DNA from: Halopenitus persicus
GTDB taxonomy: Archaea; Halobacteriota; Halobacteria; Halobacteriales; Haloferacaceae
Length of the DNA stretch: 64,000 nucleotides
Direction: 5' to 3'
NCBI RefSeq assembly: GCF_900107205.1
Contig: NZ_FNPC01000004.1
Span: 186,001-250,000, forward strand
Shown one piece after another: positions 1-8,956 of this stretch. Position numbers and translations under genes: made by a program. Under the pieces are notes generated by a model that had not been told where the DNA came from, ran no database searches, and was given only the letters and a program-made list of their open reading frames with translations. Position 1 is the first letter of the stretch. Every line of letters begins with the position of its first letter.

Positions 1-250
1 CCATCGTGACCGTCGCGTCGATGGTCGCGTCGAAGACGGCGCCGAGCGCGAGGATGCCGGCGGTGAGCGCGAGCGCGACCAGGAGGACGACGACGAGCCC
101 GACCGCGAGGGAGTCGCCGTACGGGGACGAACTGAAAAACCGGCGCGGCCTGAGAAGGGCAGTGCGAACCGTGTCGAGGCCGGATCGAACCGCTGTGAGG
201 GCGGAGCGGGCGCTGGCGAGCAGCGCACGCACGTCGCGCTGGAGGGACAC
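1..250 (-). CDS. Partial membrane protein, N-terminal part
   Basis: Reading the minus strand from a GTG at 250 gives an open frame of 83 codons that runs off the left edge. The first 40 or so residues are basic and mixed. They are followed by a hydrophobic stretch (LVVVLLVALALTAGILALG) that looks like one transmembrane helix, roughly residues 55-75. No catalytic motif is visible in the part present, so the family cannot be named. It is divergent from pth2; the two starts are 53 bases apart and share the short AT-rich spot near 270. The start is the first plausible codon after that spot; a start further downstream is possible. Confidence 0.55.
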   Translation of the reverse strand, partial: MSLQRDVRALLASARSALTAVRSGLDTVRTALLRPRRFFSSSPYGDSLAVGLVVVLLVALALTAGILALGAVFDATIDATVTM

Positions 251-273
251 GGATCGCGTTTCTCGAAACGCGC

Positions 274-280
274 TTATAAA
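274..280 (+). promoter_or_regulatory. TATA element of pth2
   Basis: TTATAAA centred 27 bases before the ATG at 304. This is the spacing expected for a leaderless haloarchaeal transcript that starts at or next to the ATG. Confidence 0.6.
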
Positions 281-303
281 TCCGTGGCCGCGAAGGAAGG
301 AGT

Positions 304-642
304 ATGAAACAGGCGATCGTCGCGCGGGCGGATCTCAACATGGGCGAGGGGAAACTGGCCGCACAGGTCGCACACGCCTCGCTGTCGGCCTACGAGGACG
401 CGGGCCGCAAGGCGCGCAAGCGGTGGAAGGGCAGCGGACAGAAGAAGGTCGTCCTCCGGGGCGACTCCGAGAGCCAGCTCTTCGAGCTCGCCGATAAGGC
501 CGAGCGGAAGGGGCTCCCGTACGCCATCGTCCGCGACGCCGGTCACACCGAGCTCGAGCCCGGAACCGTCAGCGCGCTCGCGGTCGGCCCGGGCTCGGAG
601 GAGCTGGTCGACCGGGTCACCGGCGACCTCCCCTTGTACTGA
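304..642 (+). CDS. pth2: Peptidyl-tRNA hydrolase, Pth2 family
   Basis: A 112-residue protein with the archaeal/eukaryotic Pth2 fold, which releases peptides from peptidyl-tRNAs that drop off the ribosome. The family signature is clear: [14 protein letters not shown] at residues 13-26 includes the conserved Lys17 and His24, and [12 protein letters not shown] at 77-88 is the second conserved block. Length is normal for the family. A well-placed TATA element supports the ATG at 304. The stop is followed after three bases by truD, so the two are probably cotranscribed, a pairing of two tRNA-related enzymes. Confidence 0.96.
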   Translation: MKQAIVARADLNMGEGKLAAQVAHASLSAYEDAGRKARKRWKGSGQKKVVLRGDSESQLFELADKAERKGLPYAIVRDAGHTELEPGTVSALAVGPGSEELVDRVTGDLPLY

Positions 643-645
643 CCG

Positions 646-2133
646 ATGCGCGAGGCACATCCCCTCGAGCGGGCGGTCGGGATCGACCGCTACGTCTCGG
701 AGACGGACGGGATCGGCGGCCGGCTCCGCGTCTCGCCCGAGGACTTCCGCGTTCGCGAGCTGGAGGCCTTCGACGCCGAACCGATCGGCGACGGGAGCGA
801 CGCCGGATCGAACGACGATTGCACGGCTCCCGATCGGGGCGCGTACCCCGAGCTCGTGATCCGCGTCCGGCTGTTCGACTGGGACACGAACGACTTCGCC
901 CGCCGGCTCTCGGACGCGCTCGGGATCAGCCGCGAGCGCGTCTCCTGGGCCGGCACGAAGGACAAACGCGCCGTGACGACCCAGCTGATGACCGTCCGCG
1001 ACGCGGACCCCGAGGCGGTCCGCGAGGTCGCAAGCGGGATCGACGGCGCGTCGATCGAGGTCGTCGGCGTCGCCGGCCGGCCGATCTCCTTCGGCGATCT
1101 GGCCGGCAACGCCTTCGAGATCCGGGTTCGGGAGCCGGACGCCGGCGGTGCCGAGCAAGCCGGTGCGGCTCCACCGGAGGAGCGGGCCGCGGCGATCGCC
1201 GACGAGCTGCGCGCGTTTGCGACCGGCGCGTCGGACCCGACGGCGGTCGATCCGGACGACCCCGCCGCGGTTCCGAACTACTTCGGCCAGCAGCGCTTCG
1301 GAAGCGTCCGACCGGTCACCCACCGGGTCGGCCTGGCGATCGTCCGCGGCGAGTGGCGCGAGGCCGTTCGGGTCTACGTCGGGAACCCCTCCGACGCCGA
1401 ACCGGCGGACACCCGCGAGGCGCGGGCGGTCGTCGACGAGCAGTTCGCGAGCGACTCGCCCGACTGGGAGGCCTGTCTCGACCGAATGCCCGGTCGGCTT
1501 CGGTTCGAGCGCGCGATGTTACACCGGCTGACGGAGCCGACGCCCGAGGAATACGAGACCCCCGCCGAAACCGACGGCGCGGCTGCTTCCGGCGGCCGCT
1601 GGCGACACGCGCTCGAGGCGGTTCCCTCGAACCTCCAGCGGCTGTTCGTGAACGCCGCCCAGTCGGCGCTGTTCAACCGGATCCTGAGCGAGCGGCTCGA
1701 GCGCGGACTCCCGTTCCACGAGCCGGTCGCCGGCGACGTCGTCTGTTTCGCGGACGACGAGGCGCCGGAGGAGCTGTACGCCCCCGACGTCGACCGGCTC
1801 CAGCGCGTCACCGAGGACCGCGTGCCGGTGTTGCGGCGCCACTGTGCCAGACGCCGGGCGTTCGTCACCGCGCCCCTGATCGGGACCGGGACCGAACTCG
1901 CCGACGGCGAGCCCGGAGAGATCGAGCGTGAGGTCCTCGCGGACGCCGGAATCGAGCCGGCGGACTTCTCGCTGCCCGGAGAGTTCGACTCGACCGGGAC
2001 CCGCCGGGCGATCCTCGTGACGACGGACCTCTCGGTCTCCGAGGACCTCGAGTTCGCGTTCGCGCTGCCCAGCGGGAGCTACGCGACCGTCCTGTTGCGG
2101 GAGTTCCTGAAGACGGGGCCGCTCGATCTCTGA
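646..2133 (+). CDS. truD: tRNA pseudouridine(13) synthase TruD
   Basis: A 495-residue TruD-family pseudouridine synthase, expected to modify U13 in the D-arm of tRNAs. The catalytic loop is present as [14 protein letters not shown] around residues 100-113, with Asp106 as the predicted nucleophile. The conserved [10 protein letters not shown] block lies at 211-220. Linkers around residues 46-65 and 165-205 are acidic and probably halophile-specific insertions, which explains a length somewhat above bacterial TruD. It starts three bases after the pth2 stop and no promoter is visible between them, so it is likely translated from a pth2-truD message. Confidence 0.95.
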   Translation: MREAHPLERAVGIDRYVSETDGIGGRLRVSPEDFRVRELEAFDAEPIGDGSDAGSNDDCTAPDRGAYPELVIRVRLFDWDTNDFARRLSDALGISRERVSWAGTKDKRAVTTQLMTVRDADPEAVREVASGIDGASIEVVGVAGRPISFGDLAGNAFEIRVREPDAGGAEQAGAAPPEERAAAIADELRAFATGASDPTAVDPDDPAAVPNYFGQQRFGSVRPVTHRVGLAIVRGEWREAVRVYVGNPSDAEPADTREARAVVDEQFASDSPDWEACLDRMPGRLRFERAMLHRLTEPTPEEYETPAETDGAAASGGRWRHALEAVPSNLQRLFVNAAQSALFNRILSERLERGLPFHEPVAGDVVCFADDEAPEELYAPDVDRLQRVTEDRVPVLRRHCARRRAFVTAPLIGTGTELADGEPGEIEREVLADAGIEPADFSLPGEFDSTGTRRAILVTTDLSVSEDLEFAFALPSGSYATVLLREFLKTGPLDL

Positions 2134-2207
2134 GACGGGTCCGGGCGCTTCGACGGCCACGCGGCCACGCGGCCGCGGCGGAATCGATCGTCGAGATGGG
2201 TGAACGG

Positions 2208-2214
2208 TATTTAA
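2208..2214 (+). promoter_or_regulatory. TATA element deciding the start of the CopD-like gene
   Basis: TATTTAA centred about 28 bases before the ATG at 2239, which favours that ATG over the in-frame GTG at 2233. Confidence 0.5.
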
Positions 2215-2238
2215 GGATCCGGCGATCGTACCGTGGTT

Positions 2239-2697
2239 ATGGAGATCATTCCTGCGGCGGTGTGGACGCTCCACGTCGCCTTCGCGGCCCTGTGGACCGG
2301 CAGCGTGCTGTTCGTGTCGGCGACGGTGGTGCCCGCGGCCTCGACCGCGACGATCGGGACCGACGCGATCGCGTCGATCGTCGGTCGGCTGCAGCTGGTG
2401 ACGCGGCTGTCGGCGGTCGTGCTGTTCGTGACCGGCGGCCATATGGCCGGGACGACCTACACGATCGAGCGGCTGACCGGCACCGGGAGCGGCCACCTCG
2501 TGTTGACGATGCTCGGCCTCTGGTTCGTGCTCGCGGCGCTCGTCGAGATCGGCTCGAAAAAACTGTTGTCGGGCGTGTCGACCGACAAGCTGCGCGAACC
2601 GGCCCGCGACGCCCGCCCGTTCTTCCTGGCTGCGGCGGCCGTCTCCGTCCTCCTGCTCGTCACGGCCGGACTGCTCGCGAGCAACGTCGTCGCGTGA
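2239..2697 (+). CDS. CopD-like/DUF2269-like four-helix membrane protein
   Basis: A 152-residue membrane protein with about four hydrophobic segments. The first contains WTLHVAFAALWTGSVLF, and the second follows LQLVTRLSAVVLFVTGGHMAG. Histidines in helices 1 and 2, and the overall pattern, resemble the CopD/DUF2269-type four-helix bundles that often carry haem or copper ligands. This is a family-level resemblance seen by eye. ATG 2239 was chosen because a TATA element lies at the right distance; GTG 2233 would add two residues. It stands alone between truD and the convergent thi4 gene. Confidence 0.7.
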   Translation: MEIIPAAVWTLHVAFAALWTGSVLFVSATVVPAASTATIGTDAIASIVGRLQLVTRLSAVVLFVTGGHMAGTTYTIERLTGTGSGHLVLTMLGLWFVLAALVEIGSKKLLSGVSTDKLREPARDARPFFLAAAAVSVLLLVTAGLLASNVVA

Positions 2698-2706
2698 CCG
2701 ACTGAC

Positions 2707-3633
2707 CTAGTCGTCGGCCGGCGCAGGCGAGGAGAACCCGACGTCCGCGGCGTCGACGCCGAGCTCGTCGATGGCGGACTGGGCGGCGCGCTTGCCGGAG
2801 ACCAGCATCGCGCCGAAGGTCGGTCCCATTCGCGGGAGACCGTAGGCCGTCGCGACCGACATCCCGGTGGCGATCAGGCCGTCGTGGACGACGCCGGTGT
2901 GGTCGACGACGGCGTCCTCGCTCTCGGAGACCCACATCGAGTCGTGGCCGGGCGAGTCGTGGCCGGGCGCGCCGTACTGGTCGTCGCCGGTCGCGTCCAT
3001 CCCGGTGTTGTGCTCCTTGGCGTGTTCGATGCCGGGCGCCTCGAAGACGCCGCGCTCGTCGAGCTTGCTGATCGCGACCGCCTCGTGGCCCGTCGCGTCG
3101 ATGACGAGGTCGGACTCGACCGCGATCGGGTCGACGCAGGTGATCTCGCGGGGCAGCGCGTGGACCGGCGTCCAGTTCATCACGATGCCGCCGACGCGGT
3201 GGTCGTCGCGGACCACGATGTCGGTGAACTCCGTCATGTTCTGGATCTTCGCGCCGGCGTCGCAGGCCGCCTTGATCAGCCCGGAACAGGCCTCGGGGCC
3301 GTTCGAGACGTAGAGGCCCTCGGCCTCCTCGGTGGGCTCGTAGTCGACGTCGAGCTCCTCGAGGATCTCCTGGGCCGGGTCCCGGACGGTCACCTTGTTC
3401 ATCAGGAAGCCGCCGAGCCAGAAGCCGCCGCCGAGGTAGTTGTTCTTCTCGACGACCATCACCTTCACGCCGCGCTCGGCCAGCTCCTTGGCGGCCATCA
3501 GCCCGGAGGGACCGCCGCCGACGATGATCACCTCGGACTCGGTGAACTCCTGGAACTCCTCGCTCCAGGCGTTGCCGATCGCCTTGGTCACGTTCGCCTC
3601 GCTCACGTCGCTGAACGAATCGAAGTCGTTCAT
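2707..3633 (-). CDS. thi4: Thiamine thiazole synthase Thi4
   Basis: A 308-residue Thi4-family flavin-fold enzyme that builds the thiazole half of thiamine from NAD and glycine. The dinucleotide-binding GGGPSG motif is at residues 39-44. The key position reads ITCVDP with Cys166. It aligns with the cysteine that donates sulfur in yeast Thi4, and by my memory with the active-site cysteine of the Haloferax enzyme, whereas methanogen-type Thi4 has histidine there and uses free sulfide. This copy is therefore predicted to be the single-turnover, cysteine-sacrificing type. The acidic, His-rich tail after residue 235 is usual for haloarchaeal members. An inverted repeat covers the start region and suggests repression. 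Confidence 0.95.
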   Translation of the reverse strand: MNDFDSFSDVSEANVTKAIGNAWSEEFQEFTESEVIIVGGGPSGLMAAKELAERGVKVMVVEKNNYLGGGFWLGGFLMNKVTVRDPAQEILEELDVDYEPTEEAEGLYVSNGPEACSGLIKAACDAGAKIQNMTEFTDIVVRDDHRVGGIVMNWTPVHALPREITCVDPIAVESDLVIDATGHEAVAISKLDERGVFEAPGIEHAKEHNTGMDATGDDQYGAPGHDSPGHDSMWVSESEDAVVDHTGVVHDGLIATGMSVATAYGLPRMGPTFGAMLVSGKRAAQSAIDELGVDAADVGFSSPAPADD

Positions 3634-3661
3634 ACAACTAATGAATATTCTCGAGTTGTAT
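3632..3661. promoter_or_regulatory. Inverted-repeat operator over the thi4 start
   Basis: ATACAACT (3632-3639) and AGTTGTAT (3654-3661) form a perfect 8-bp inverted repeat with a 14-base AT-rich centre. One arm overlaps the thi4 start codon and the other lies where the TATA box of a leaderless thi4 message should be. Binding here would block initiation, as expected of a thiamine-responsive repressor such as the archaeal ThiR type. The regulator's identity is an inference. Confidence 0.55.
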
Positions 3662-3770
3662 TAGGGGTTGTGGTCGGAGACGCGCCGGTCGTCGGTCGGA
3701 CCGTCCGATCGGGTCGAGGTCCCGACCGCGGGGGAAACGCTTGAGTCGGTCCCACTCCGAGCATCGGGCG

Positions 3771-4262
3771 ATGAACAAACGCGGTCACGTGCTCAACGCG
3801 CTGTTGCTCGCGGTCGGCGTCGGATTCGTGCTGGAGCCGGCCGTCGACCGGAACACGGCGATCAAGATCGCGCAGGTCACCGTGCCGATCGTCCTGGGGG
3901 CGCTGTTTCCGGACGTCGACACCGCCTTCGGGAAACACCGGAAGACGCTGCACAGCCTCACCGTGCTCGGGATCGTGGCCGCGTACCCGATCGTCTTCGA
4001 CAATCTCCAGTACGTCTGGGTCGGCGTTCTCACCCACTACGTCCTCGATCTCGTCGGGAGCCGGCGCGGGATCGCGCTGTTCCACCCGCTGTCGAGCTCG
4101 GAGTTCTCCCTGCCGTTCGGCGTCACGACCTCAAGCGACTACGCCGACCTCGTCACGGTGATCATCACCGCCCTCGAGATCGCCGCCTTCTGGGCGGTCC
4201 ACACCTACGTCGTCGACCTGAACGTCGACGTCGCGACCGTCTCGCAGGCCATCGGGGTCTAG
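3771..4262 (+). CDS. DUF457/YdjM-like membrane-bound metal-dependent hydrolase
   Basis: A 163-residue protein that begins MNKRGHVLNALLLAVGVGF. It has several hydrophobic segments with polar metal-type residues between them: FPDVDTAFGKHRKTLHSLTV around residues 45-65 and LTHYVLDLVGSRRG near 90-105. His and Asp residues placed at the ends of helices are the hallmark of the YdjM/DUF457 group of inner-membrane hydrolases, whose substrates are generally unknown. The start at 3771 is chosen because the protein aligns naturally from MNKRGH; the longer in-frame start at 3741 adds residues of no family character. Confidence 0.8.
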   Translation: MNKRGHVLNALLLAVGVGFVLEPAVDRNTAIKIAQVTVPIVLGALFPDVDTAFGKHRKTLHSLTVLGIVAAYPIVFDNLQYVWVGVLTHYVLDLVGSRRGIALFHPLSSSEFSLPFGVTTSSDYADLVTVIITALEIAAFWAVHTYVVDLNVDVATVSQAIGV

Positions 4263-4324
4263 CGGTCGGCACGTCTCGCGGCCGCCCGGCACACGCCGCC
4301 CTCGCCGGCGTTCCCGGTCGGGGA

Positions 4325-5095
4325 TCAGTACACCGCGACGTCGTCGAACCGGCCCTCGTAGAAGACGCTGCGCGGGTTCGTCGGGTCGTCGCCCGAGAGG
4401 AACAGCCGGTCGAGCCGCTTCCAGGTGTTCTCGTAGGCGAGGTGGCCGTACTCGATCGCGCCCCGAATCCGGTGCTCGAGCCCGGAGCGGTGAACGACTC
4501 GACGGGGCGCGTCCGATTTAAACGCCTCGACGAGGGCCGCTGCCGTCTCCAGCTCGTCCGCGAAGGCGGTCCAGGCCTCGCCGACGGTTGCCCGGAGATG
4601 GGCGTAGGAGCTGCCGAGCCCCGGCAGCTCGAGCTTGCGGGCGACGCGGCGCGCCCGCCGGTTCTGGTGGGGCAACAGCTTCGCGTTGTACGTCTCGACC
4701 GCGTCGATCCGGTCGCGGTGTGCGTCGAGCTCCGGGCGGGTGAGCGAGACGGTCGCGAACGTCGGGTGGGGAACGAGGATCGCCGCGTCCTGGCGCTCGA
4801 GCTCCGCCATCGCCCCCTCGAAGGTGATGAAGTCCGGGATCGGATCGGAGAGTCCGAGCGCGAGGAGGTGGCGGCGGTTCCGCCAGTCGCCAGTGAAGAC
4901 CTCGCGGGCGGGGACGACGAGCAGCTCGTCGTCGGAGAACCGCTCGGCCCGCTCGCGAACCGTCGGCAGCCGCTCGAAGTGCGGCGCGTAGACGATCGCG
5001 TCGAGCCCGCGCGCCTTCGCGCGCTCGACGACGGTCTCGTCGAGTACCTTCACGTGGGCGTCGACCCGGGTCCCGGTGTGTGGCACGTTCGGCAC
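4325..5095 (-). CDS. PHP-fold protein, possible phosphoesterase with degenerate metal site
   Basis: A 256-residue protein whose order of motifs resembles PHP-domain phosphoesterases. VDAHVKVLDE near the N-terminus takes the place of the HxH motif, YAPHFERLP follows, then ILVPHPTF and VETYNAKLLPHQN in the middle. The first HxH appears as AHV, so one metal ligand of the usual set looks replaced. Activity is therefore uncertain, and it may be a variant or a structural relative. The start is a GTG; another GTG three codons in is equally possible. The gene is divergent from the zinc-finger gene at 5229. Confidence 0.75.
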   Translation of the reverse strand: MPNVPHTGTRVDAHVKVLDETVVERAKARGLDAIVYAPHFERLPTVRERAERFSDDELLVVPAREVFTGDWRNRRHLLALGLSDPIPDFITFEGAMAELERQDAAILVPHPTFATVSLTRPELDAHRDRIDAVETYNAKLLPHQNRRARRVARKLELPGLGSSYAHLRATVGEAWTAFADELETAAALVEAFKSDAPRRVVHRSGLEHRIRGAIEYGHLAYENTWKRLDRLFLSGDDPTNPRSVFYEGRFDDVAVY

Positions 5096-5228
5096 GTCGG
5101 GCGTCCCCCAGCAAATGCGTGTCGTTCCCCGCCGGCCTCGACCGCGGGGATGCGGTTCGCTGTGGCCGGTGGGGCCGGAACGGCTGCAGGGGAAAACGGT
5201 TAATGCGGCCCGGGCCGTCCGTCCACGT

Positions 5229-5519
5229 ATGCCCGGCTGGACGTGCGGAATCAGCGGATGTCGCGCCGCCTTCGACGACGTCGAGTCGGCGATCGTTCAC
5301 CAGACGACCGAGCACCAGCGACACGAGTGTAAGGTCTGCGGGACCGTCATCCCGGACGGCTACTTCGCGATCCGGCACGCGTTCGACGAGCACACCCGCG
5401 CCGAGTACGTCCGCGCGTACGACGCCGACTCGGAGGACGTCCGCGAGCGCGAGCGGATCAAGGAGACGGTCGAGTCGACCGCCGACCTCCAGTCGGTCGT
5501 CGACCGGATCAACGGCTGA
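5229..5519 (+). CDS. Small haloarchaeal zinc-finger protein
   Basis: A 96-residue protein with two closely packed metal-binding clusters: WTCGISGCRAAF then HQTTEH in residues 4-26, and HECKVCGTVIPDGYFAIRHAFDEH after that. Cys-x4-Cys with downstream His, followed by Cys-x2-Cys with paired His, suggests a C2H2-like zinc finger pair. The C-terminal third is a charged helix. The type occurs widely in haloarchaea but no function is known to me. A TTAA element about 27 bases upstream supports the ATG at 5229; an in-frame extension to 5076 has no family character. Confidence 0.82.
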   Translation: MPGWTCGISGCRAAFDDVESAIVHQTTEHQRHECKVCGTVIPDGYFAIRHAFDEHTRAEYVRAYDADSEDVRERERIKETVESTADLQSVVDRING

Positions 5520-5618
5520 TTCGGAGCCGGTTTCCCGGCTCGGGGTTCCGGCTGGTTTCGACGCGCCCGCGGTTCGGGATCGACGCCTATTCAATCGCGA
5601 CCCGCCGATGGTCACCCA

Positions 5619-7127
5619 GTGATCGCGATCGTCGTCAGCCGCGCGGACCGCGCGTCGGAACACATCGGCGACCGGCTCCTGGAGATCGGCGAGTGGGGCG
5701 CGTTCGTGGATGACTCGCGCCCCGACGCCGACGGCGGCGGGACGGTTCACCGCCGCCCGGGCGCGGAGCTGCGAACGTTCGAGGACCTCCACATTTATCT
5801 CGACGACCCGTCACCCGCGTTCGGGACCGTCACATCGGTGGCCGACGGAACGGACGGATCGGCAACCAGCCACGCCGGGGACCGCGATCCTGACCTCCTC
5901 GCGGACCGCGAGCCCGACCTCCTCGTCTTCGTCTCCCGCCACGCCGGCGACACCGGACCGCTGTTGACCGCTCACTTCACCGGAAACTTCGGACCCGCCG
6001 AGTACGGCGGGGACGACGGCGCGTTCGCGCGCGCCGCGCCGGCCGCCCAGAAGCGGCTGGTCGCCGGGTTCGCCGAGCACGCTCCGGCCGAGTACGACGT
6101 CGGGATCGAGTGCACCCACCACGGCCCCAGCGGGACCGCGGTCCCCTCGCTGTTCGCCGAACTGGGGTCGGGCGACGAGCAGTGGGATGACCCGGCGGGC
6201 GCTCGCGCCGTCGCACGCGCCGTCTCGGACCTGATCGACGACCACGTCGCTGCCCAGTCGGTTGATACGAACGACCCTGTCGACCCGGCCAATCTCGTCG
6301 GAACCGACGGGAAGACCCGTCACGTTGTCGGGTTCGGCGGCGGACACTATGCGCCGCGGTTCACCCGCATCGTCGAGGAGACGGCGTGGGGCGTCGGCCA
6401 CATCGGCTCCGACTGGCAGCTCGCGGAGCTGGGATCCCCGGCCGAGAACGCCGCCGTCGTCGACCGCGCCTTCGCGGCCAGCGCCGCCGAGTACGCCGTC
6501 ATCGAGGGCGATCGACCGACCCTCCGGGAGACGATCGACGACCTCGGCTACCGCGTGGTCGGCGAGACGTGGGTTCGGGAGGTCGGCGACCGCCCGCTGG
6601 CGCTCGTCGAACGCCTCGAGGCGGATGTCGCGCCCGTCGCGGACGGGCTGCGATTCGGCGACGTCGTCCCGACGGCTTCCGACGCGTTCGCCGTCAGGGA
6701 GCTTCCCGCGGACCTGCTCTCGCGGGCACAGGGGATCGACCACGACGCGACGAGGACGGCCGTCGAGCGACACACGGTCGCCTTCGAGACGGAGGAATCG
6801 GGAACGCGGGCGGCCGGGTCGGCCGCCTTCGCGACCGACGGCTCCGGATCGACGGAGAGCGATTCCGATTCCGGCGCCGGCGAGTACGACGCCCTGGTCC
6901 GGGCGCTCGCCGACGTGCTCCGGGAGGGCTTCCGCGACGTGACGGTCGCCGCGGACGCGGTCGTCGCGAGCGAGCGGGCCTTCGATCCCGGACTCGCGGC
7001 CGACCACGGCGTTCCCGAGGGACCGAAGTTCGGCCGGCTCGCGGCCGGGGAGCCCGTCGACGTCGACGGTCGGACCGTGACCCCAGAGGACGTCACCCGG
7101 GAGCGGGACGTTCGGTTCCCGCGGTGA
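5619..7127 (+). CDS. dtdA: D-aminoacyl-tRNA deacylase, archaeal DtdA type
   Basis: A 502-residue DtdA/GEK1-family enzyme, which removes D-amino acids mischarged onto tRNA. Recognisable blocks are MIAIVVSRADRASEHIGDRL at the start, HFTGNFGPAEYGG in the first third, ECTHHGPSG with the paired histidines, GFGGGHYAPRF in the middle, and a C-terminal region ending GPKFGRLAAGEPVDVDGR. The protein is longer than typical members because of acidic insertions, for example around residues 85-105 and 385-425. The start is a GTG at 5619, directly before IAIVVSRAD, and no alternative ATG fits. Confidence 0.92.
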   Translation: MIAIVVSRADRASEHIGDRLLEIGEWGAFVDDSRPDADGGGTVHRRPGAELRTFEDLHIYLDDPSPAFGTVTSVADGTDGSATSHAGDRDPDLLADREPDLLVFVSRHAGDTGPLLTAHFTGNFGPAEYGGDDGAFARAAPAAQKRLVAGFAEHAPAEYDVGIECTHHGPSGTAVPSLFAELGSGDEQWDDPAGARAVARAVSDLIDDHVAAQSVDTNDPVDPANLVGTDGKTRHVVGFGGGHYAPRFTRIVEETAWGVGHIGSDWQLAELGSPAENAAVVDRAFAASAAEYAVIEGDRPTLRETIDDLGYRVVGETWVREVGDRPLALVERLEADVAPVADGLRFGDVVPTASDAFAVRELPADLLSRAQGIDHDATRTAVERHTVAFETEESGTRAAGSAAFATDGSGSTESDSDSGAGEYDALVRALADVLREGFRDVTVAADAVVASERAFDPGLAADHGVPEGPKFGRLAAGEPVDVDGRTVTPEDVTRERDVRFPR

Positions 7128-7137
7128 CGGCCGGATC

Positions 7138-7188
7138 GTCGCCGCATACGATGGTCGTCGCCGCATACGATGGTCGTCGCCGCACGTG
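7138..7188. repeat. Short tandem repeat between dtdA and ftsZ1
   Basis: A 22-bp unit containing GTCGCCGCATACGATG is present twice, with a partial third copy ending GTCGCCGCACGTG. It lies in the 171-base gap before ftsZ1 and has no coding value. Confidence 0.7.
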
Positions 7189-7266
7189 ATCATCGGCTCG
7201 AACGCGGTCGATCCGCCGAGAACACCCGTTTCGGCGTCTGACGGGAGTCTGACGAATGGGGAAAGG

Positions 7267-7287
7267 TAATTAACCTCGCTGTATAAC
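7267..7287 (+). promoter_or_regulatory. Promoter region of ftsZ1
   Basis: TAATTAA at 7267-7273 is centred about 29 bases before the ATG at 7299, as expected for a TATA element of a leaderless message. A second AT-rich hexamer, TATAAC, follows at 7282-7287. Confidence 0.45.
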
Positions 7288-7298
7288 CCTTCGCCAAG

Positions 7299-8513
7299 AT
7301 GGACTCTATCGTTGAGGACGCGATCGACGAGGCCGAGGAGTCCGGATCCGCGGGATCCGGCGAGATCGGCGAGGCGGACGCGAACGGGGGATCGAGCGCC
7401 GGCGGGGGATCGAGCGCCGGCGGAGCGCCACAGACCGGAATGATGACCGACGACGAGCTGCAGGACGTCCTCCAGGACCTGCAGACGAACATCACCGTGG
7501 TCGGCTGCGGCGGCGCGGGCGGCAACACCGTCAACCGGATGACCGAGGAGGGGATCCACGGCGCGAAGCTCGTCGCGGCCAACACGGACGTCCAGCACCT
7601 CGTGAACATCGAGGCGGACACGAAGATCCTGATGGGCCAGCAGAAGACCCAGGGTCGCGGCGCCGGGTCGCTCCCGCAGGTCGGCGAGGAGGCCGCCATC
7701 GAGTCCCAGGAGGAGATCTACGACGCGATCGAGGGCTCGGACATGGTCTTCGTCACGGCCGGCCTCGGCGGCGGGACCGGAACCGGCTCCGCGCCGGTGG
7801 TCGCGAAGGCCGCCCGCGAGTCCGGCGCGCTCACGATCGCGATCGTCACGACGCCCTTTACCGCCGAGGGCGAGGTCCGCCGGACCAACGCCGAGGCGGG
7901 CCTCGAGCGCCTCCGCGACGTCGCCGACACCGTCATCGTCGTCCCCAACGACCGGCTCCTCGACGCCGTCGGCAAGCTCCCCGTCCGGCAGGCGTTCAAG
8001 GTCTCCGACGAGGTCCTGATGCGCTCGGTGAAGGGGATCACGGAGCTCATCACCAAGCCCGGGCTCGTCAACCTCGACTTCGCCGACGTTCGCACCGTGA
8101 TGGAGAAGGGCGGGGTCGCGATGATCGGCCTCGGCGAGTCCGATTCCGACTCGAAGGCGCAGGACTCAGTGAAGTCGGCCCTGCGGTCGCCGCTGCTCGA
8201 CGTCGACATCTCCGGGGCCAACTCCGCGCTCGTGAACGTCACCGGCGGCTCGGACATGAGCATCGAGGAGGCCGAGGGCGTCGTCGAGGAGATCTACGAC
8301 CGGATCGACCCCGACGCGCGGATCATCTGGGGCACCTCCGTCGACGAGGAGATCGACGGTCAGATGCGGACGATGATCGTCGTCACCGGCGTCGAGTCGC
8401 CCCAGATATACGGCCGGAACGGCGAGGAGGCGCCCCAGCCGCAGGGCGTCGACCAGCCGGCCGAGGGGGGCGCCGTCGAGGACCCGACCGACGACATCGA
8501 CTACGTCGAGTAG
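7299..8513 (+). CDS. ftsZ1: Cell division GTPase FtsZ1
   Basis: A 404-residue tubulin/FtsZ-family GTPase that polymerises at the division site. The GTP-binding signature GGGTGTG is at residues 157-163, GCGGAGGN at 70-76, and the catalytic T7 loop NLDFADV at 258-264. Residues 1-50 form an acidic N-terminal tail with a duplicated GGSSAG segment, encoded by a perfect 18-bp duplication near 7385-7420. The C-terminal tail after about 365 is also disordered. Placement immediately before secE and spt5 matches the arrangement known for haloarchaeal FtsZ1 rather than FtsZ2 or CetZ. Confidence 0.95.
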   Translation: MDSIVEDAIDEAEESGSAGSGEIGEADANGGSSAGGGSSAGGAPQTGMMTDDELQDVLQDLQTNITVVGCGGAGGNTVNRMTEEGIHGAKLVAANTDVQHLVNIEADTKILMGQQKTQGRGAGSLPQVGEEAAIESQEEIYDAIEGSDMVFVTAGLGGGTGTGSAPVVAKAARESGALTIAIVTTPFTAEGEVRRTNAEAGLERLRDVADTVIVVPNDRLLDAVGKLPVRQAFKVSDEVLMRSVKGITELITKPGLVNLDFADVRTVMEKGGVAMIGLGESDSDSKAQDSVKSALRSPLLDVDISGANSALVNVTGGSDMSIEEAEGVVEEIYDRIDPDARIIWGTSVDEEIDGQMRTMIVVTGVESPQIYGRNGEEAPQPQGVDQPAEGGAVEDPTDDIDYVE

Positions 8514-8584
8514 GGCGATCGAGATCGCCGACGTCGAGTAGCAACCATCCCGAACGTTCCCATCCGGGACCGTCTTCCGTCACT

Positions 8585-8664
8585 TTGACCGTCCGACAGT
8601 CCGATTGACCGTCCGACAGTCCGATTGACCGTCCGACAGTCCGATTGACCGTCCGGCAGTCCGA
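8585..8664. repeat. Four tandem copies of a 20-bp unit
   Basis: The unit TTGACCGTCCGACAGTCCGA starts at 8585, 8605, 8625 and 8645. The last copy carries one A-to-G change. It lies between ftsZ1 and secE, ending 115 bases before the secE start. There are no spacers, so it is not a CRISPR array. Confidence 0.9.
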
Positions 8665-8779
8665 TTCGGACTCGTTCGAGTTCTCCCGGTATCACCTGAC
8701 GTGACGGGGCTGCTCCGCGCCTTCCGTCGGGGCACACATCACAAGGTAAAAAACGCCCCGTCGTGTACGCTCTTCCAAT

Positions 8780-8956
8780 ATGGACGTTCCCTACGACCTC
8801 AACAGCTACATTCGGGTGCTGAAGCTGGCGAGTACCCCCTCCACGGAGGAGTTCCTGCAGGTGTCGAAGATCGCCGGCGCCGGCATCCTCCTCATCGGGT
8901 TCCTCGGCTTCCTGATCTACATGATCATGAGCCTGCTGCCGGGGGTCGGCGTCTGA
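8780..8956 (+). CDS. secE: Protein translocase subunit SecE (Sec61 gamma)
   Basis: A 58-residue single-span membrane protein. An amphipathic N-terminal helix ([20 protein letters not shown]) is followed by [11 protein letters not shown] and one hydrophobic helix rich in Ile, Leu and Phe up to the C-terminus. This is the compact archaeal SecE/Sec61-gamma plan, where the protein clamps the SecY channel in the membrane. Its stop overlaps the next start (TGATG at 8954-8958), so spt5 is translationally coupled to it. The secE-spt5 pairing is widespread in archaea and parallels bacterial secE-nusG. Confidence 0.92.
   Translation: MDVPYDLNSYIRVLKLASTPSTEEFLQVSKIAGAGILLIGFLGFLIYMIMSLLPGVGV

Noticed and set aside
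8585-8664. Tandem repeats considered as a CRISPR array
   Set aside because: Units are directly adjacent with no spacers, and no cas gene is in the window.
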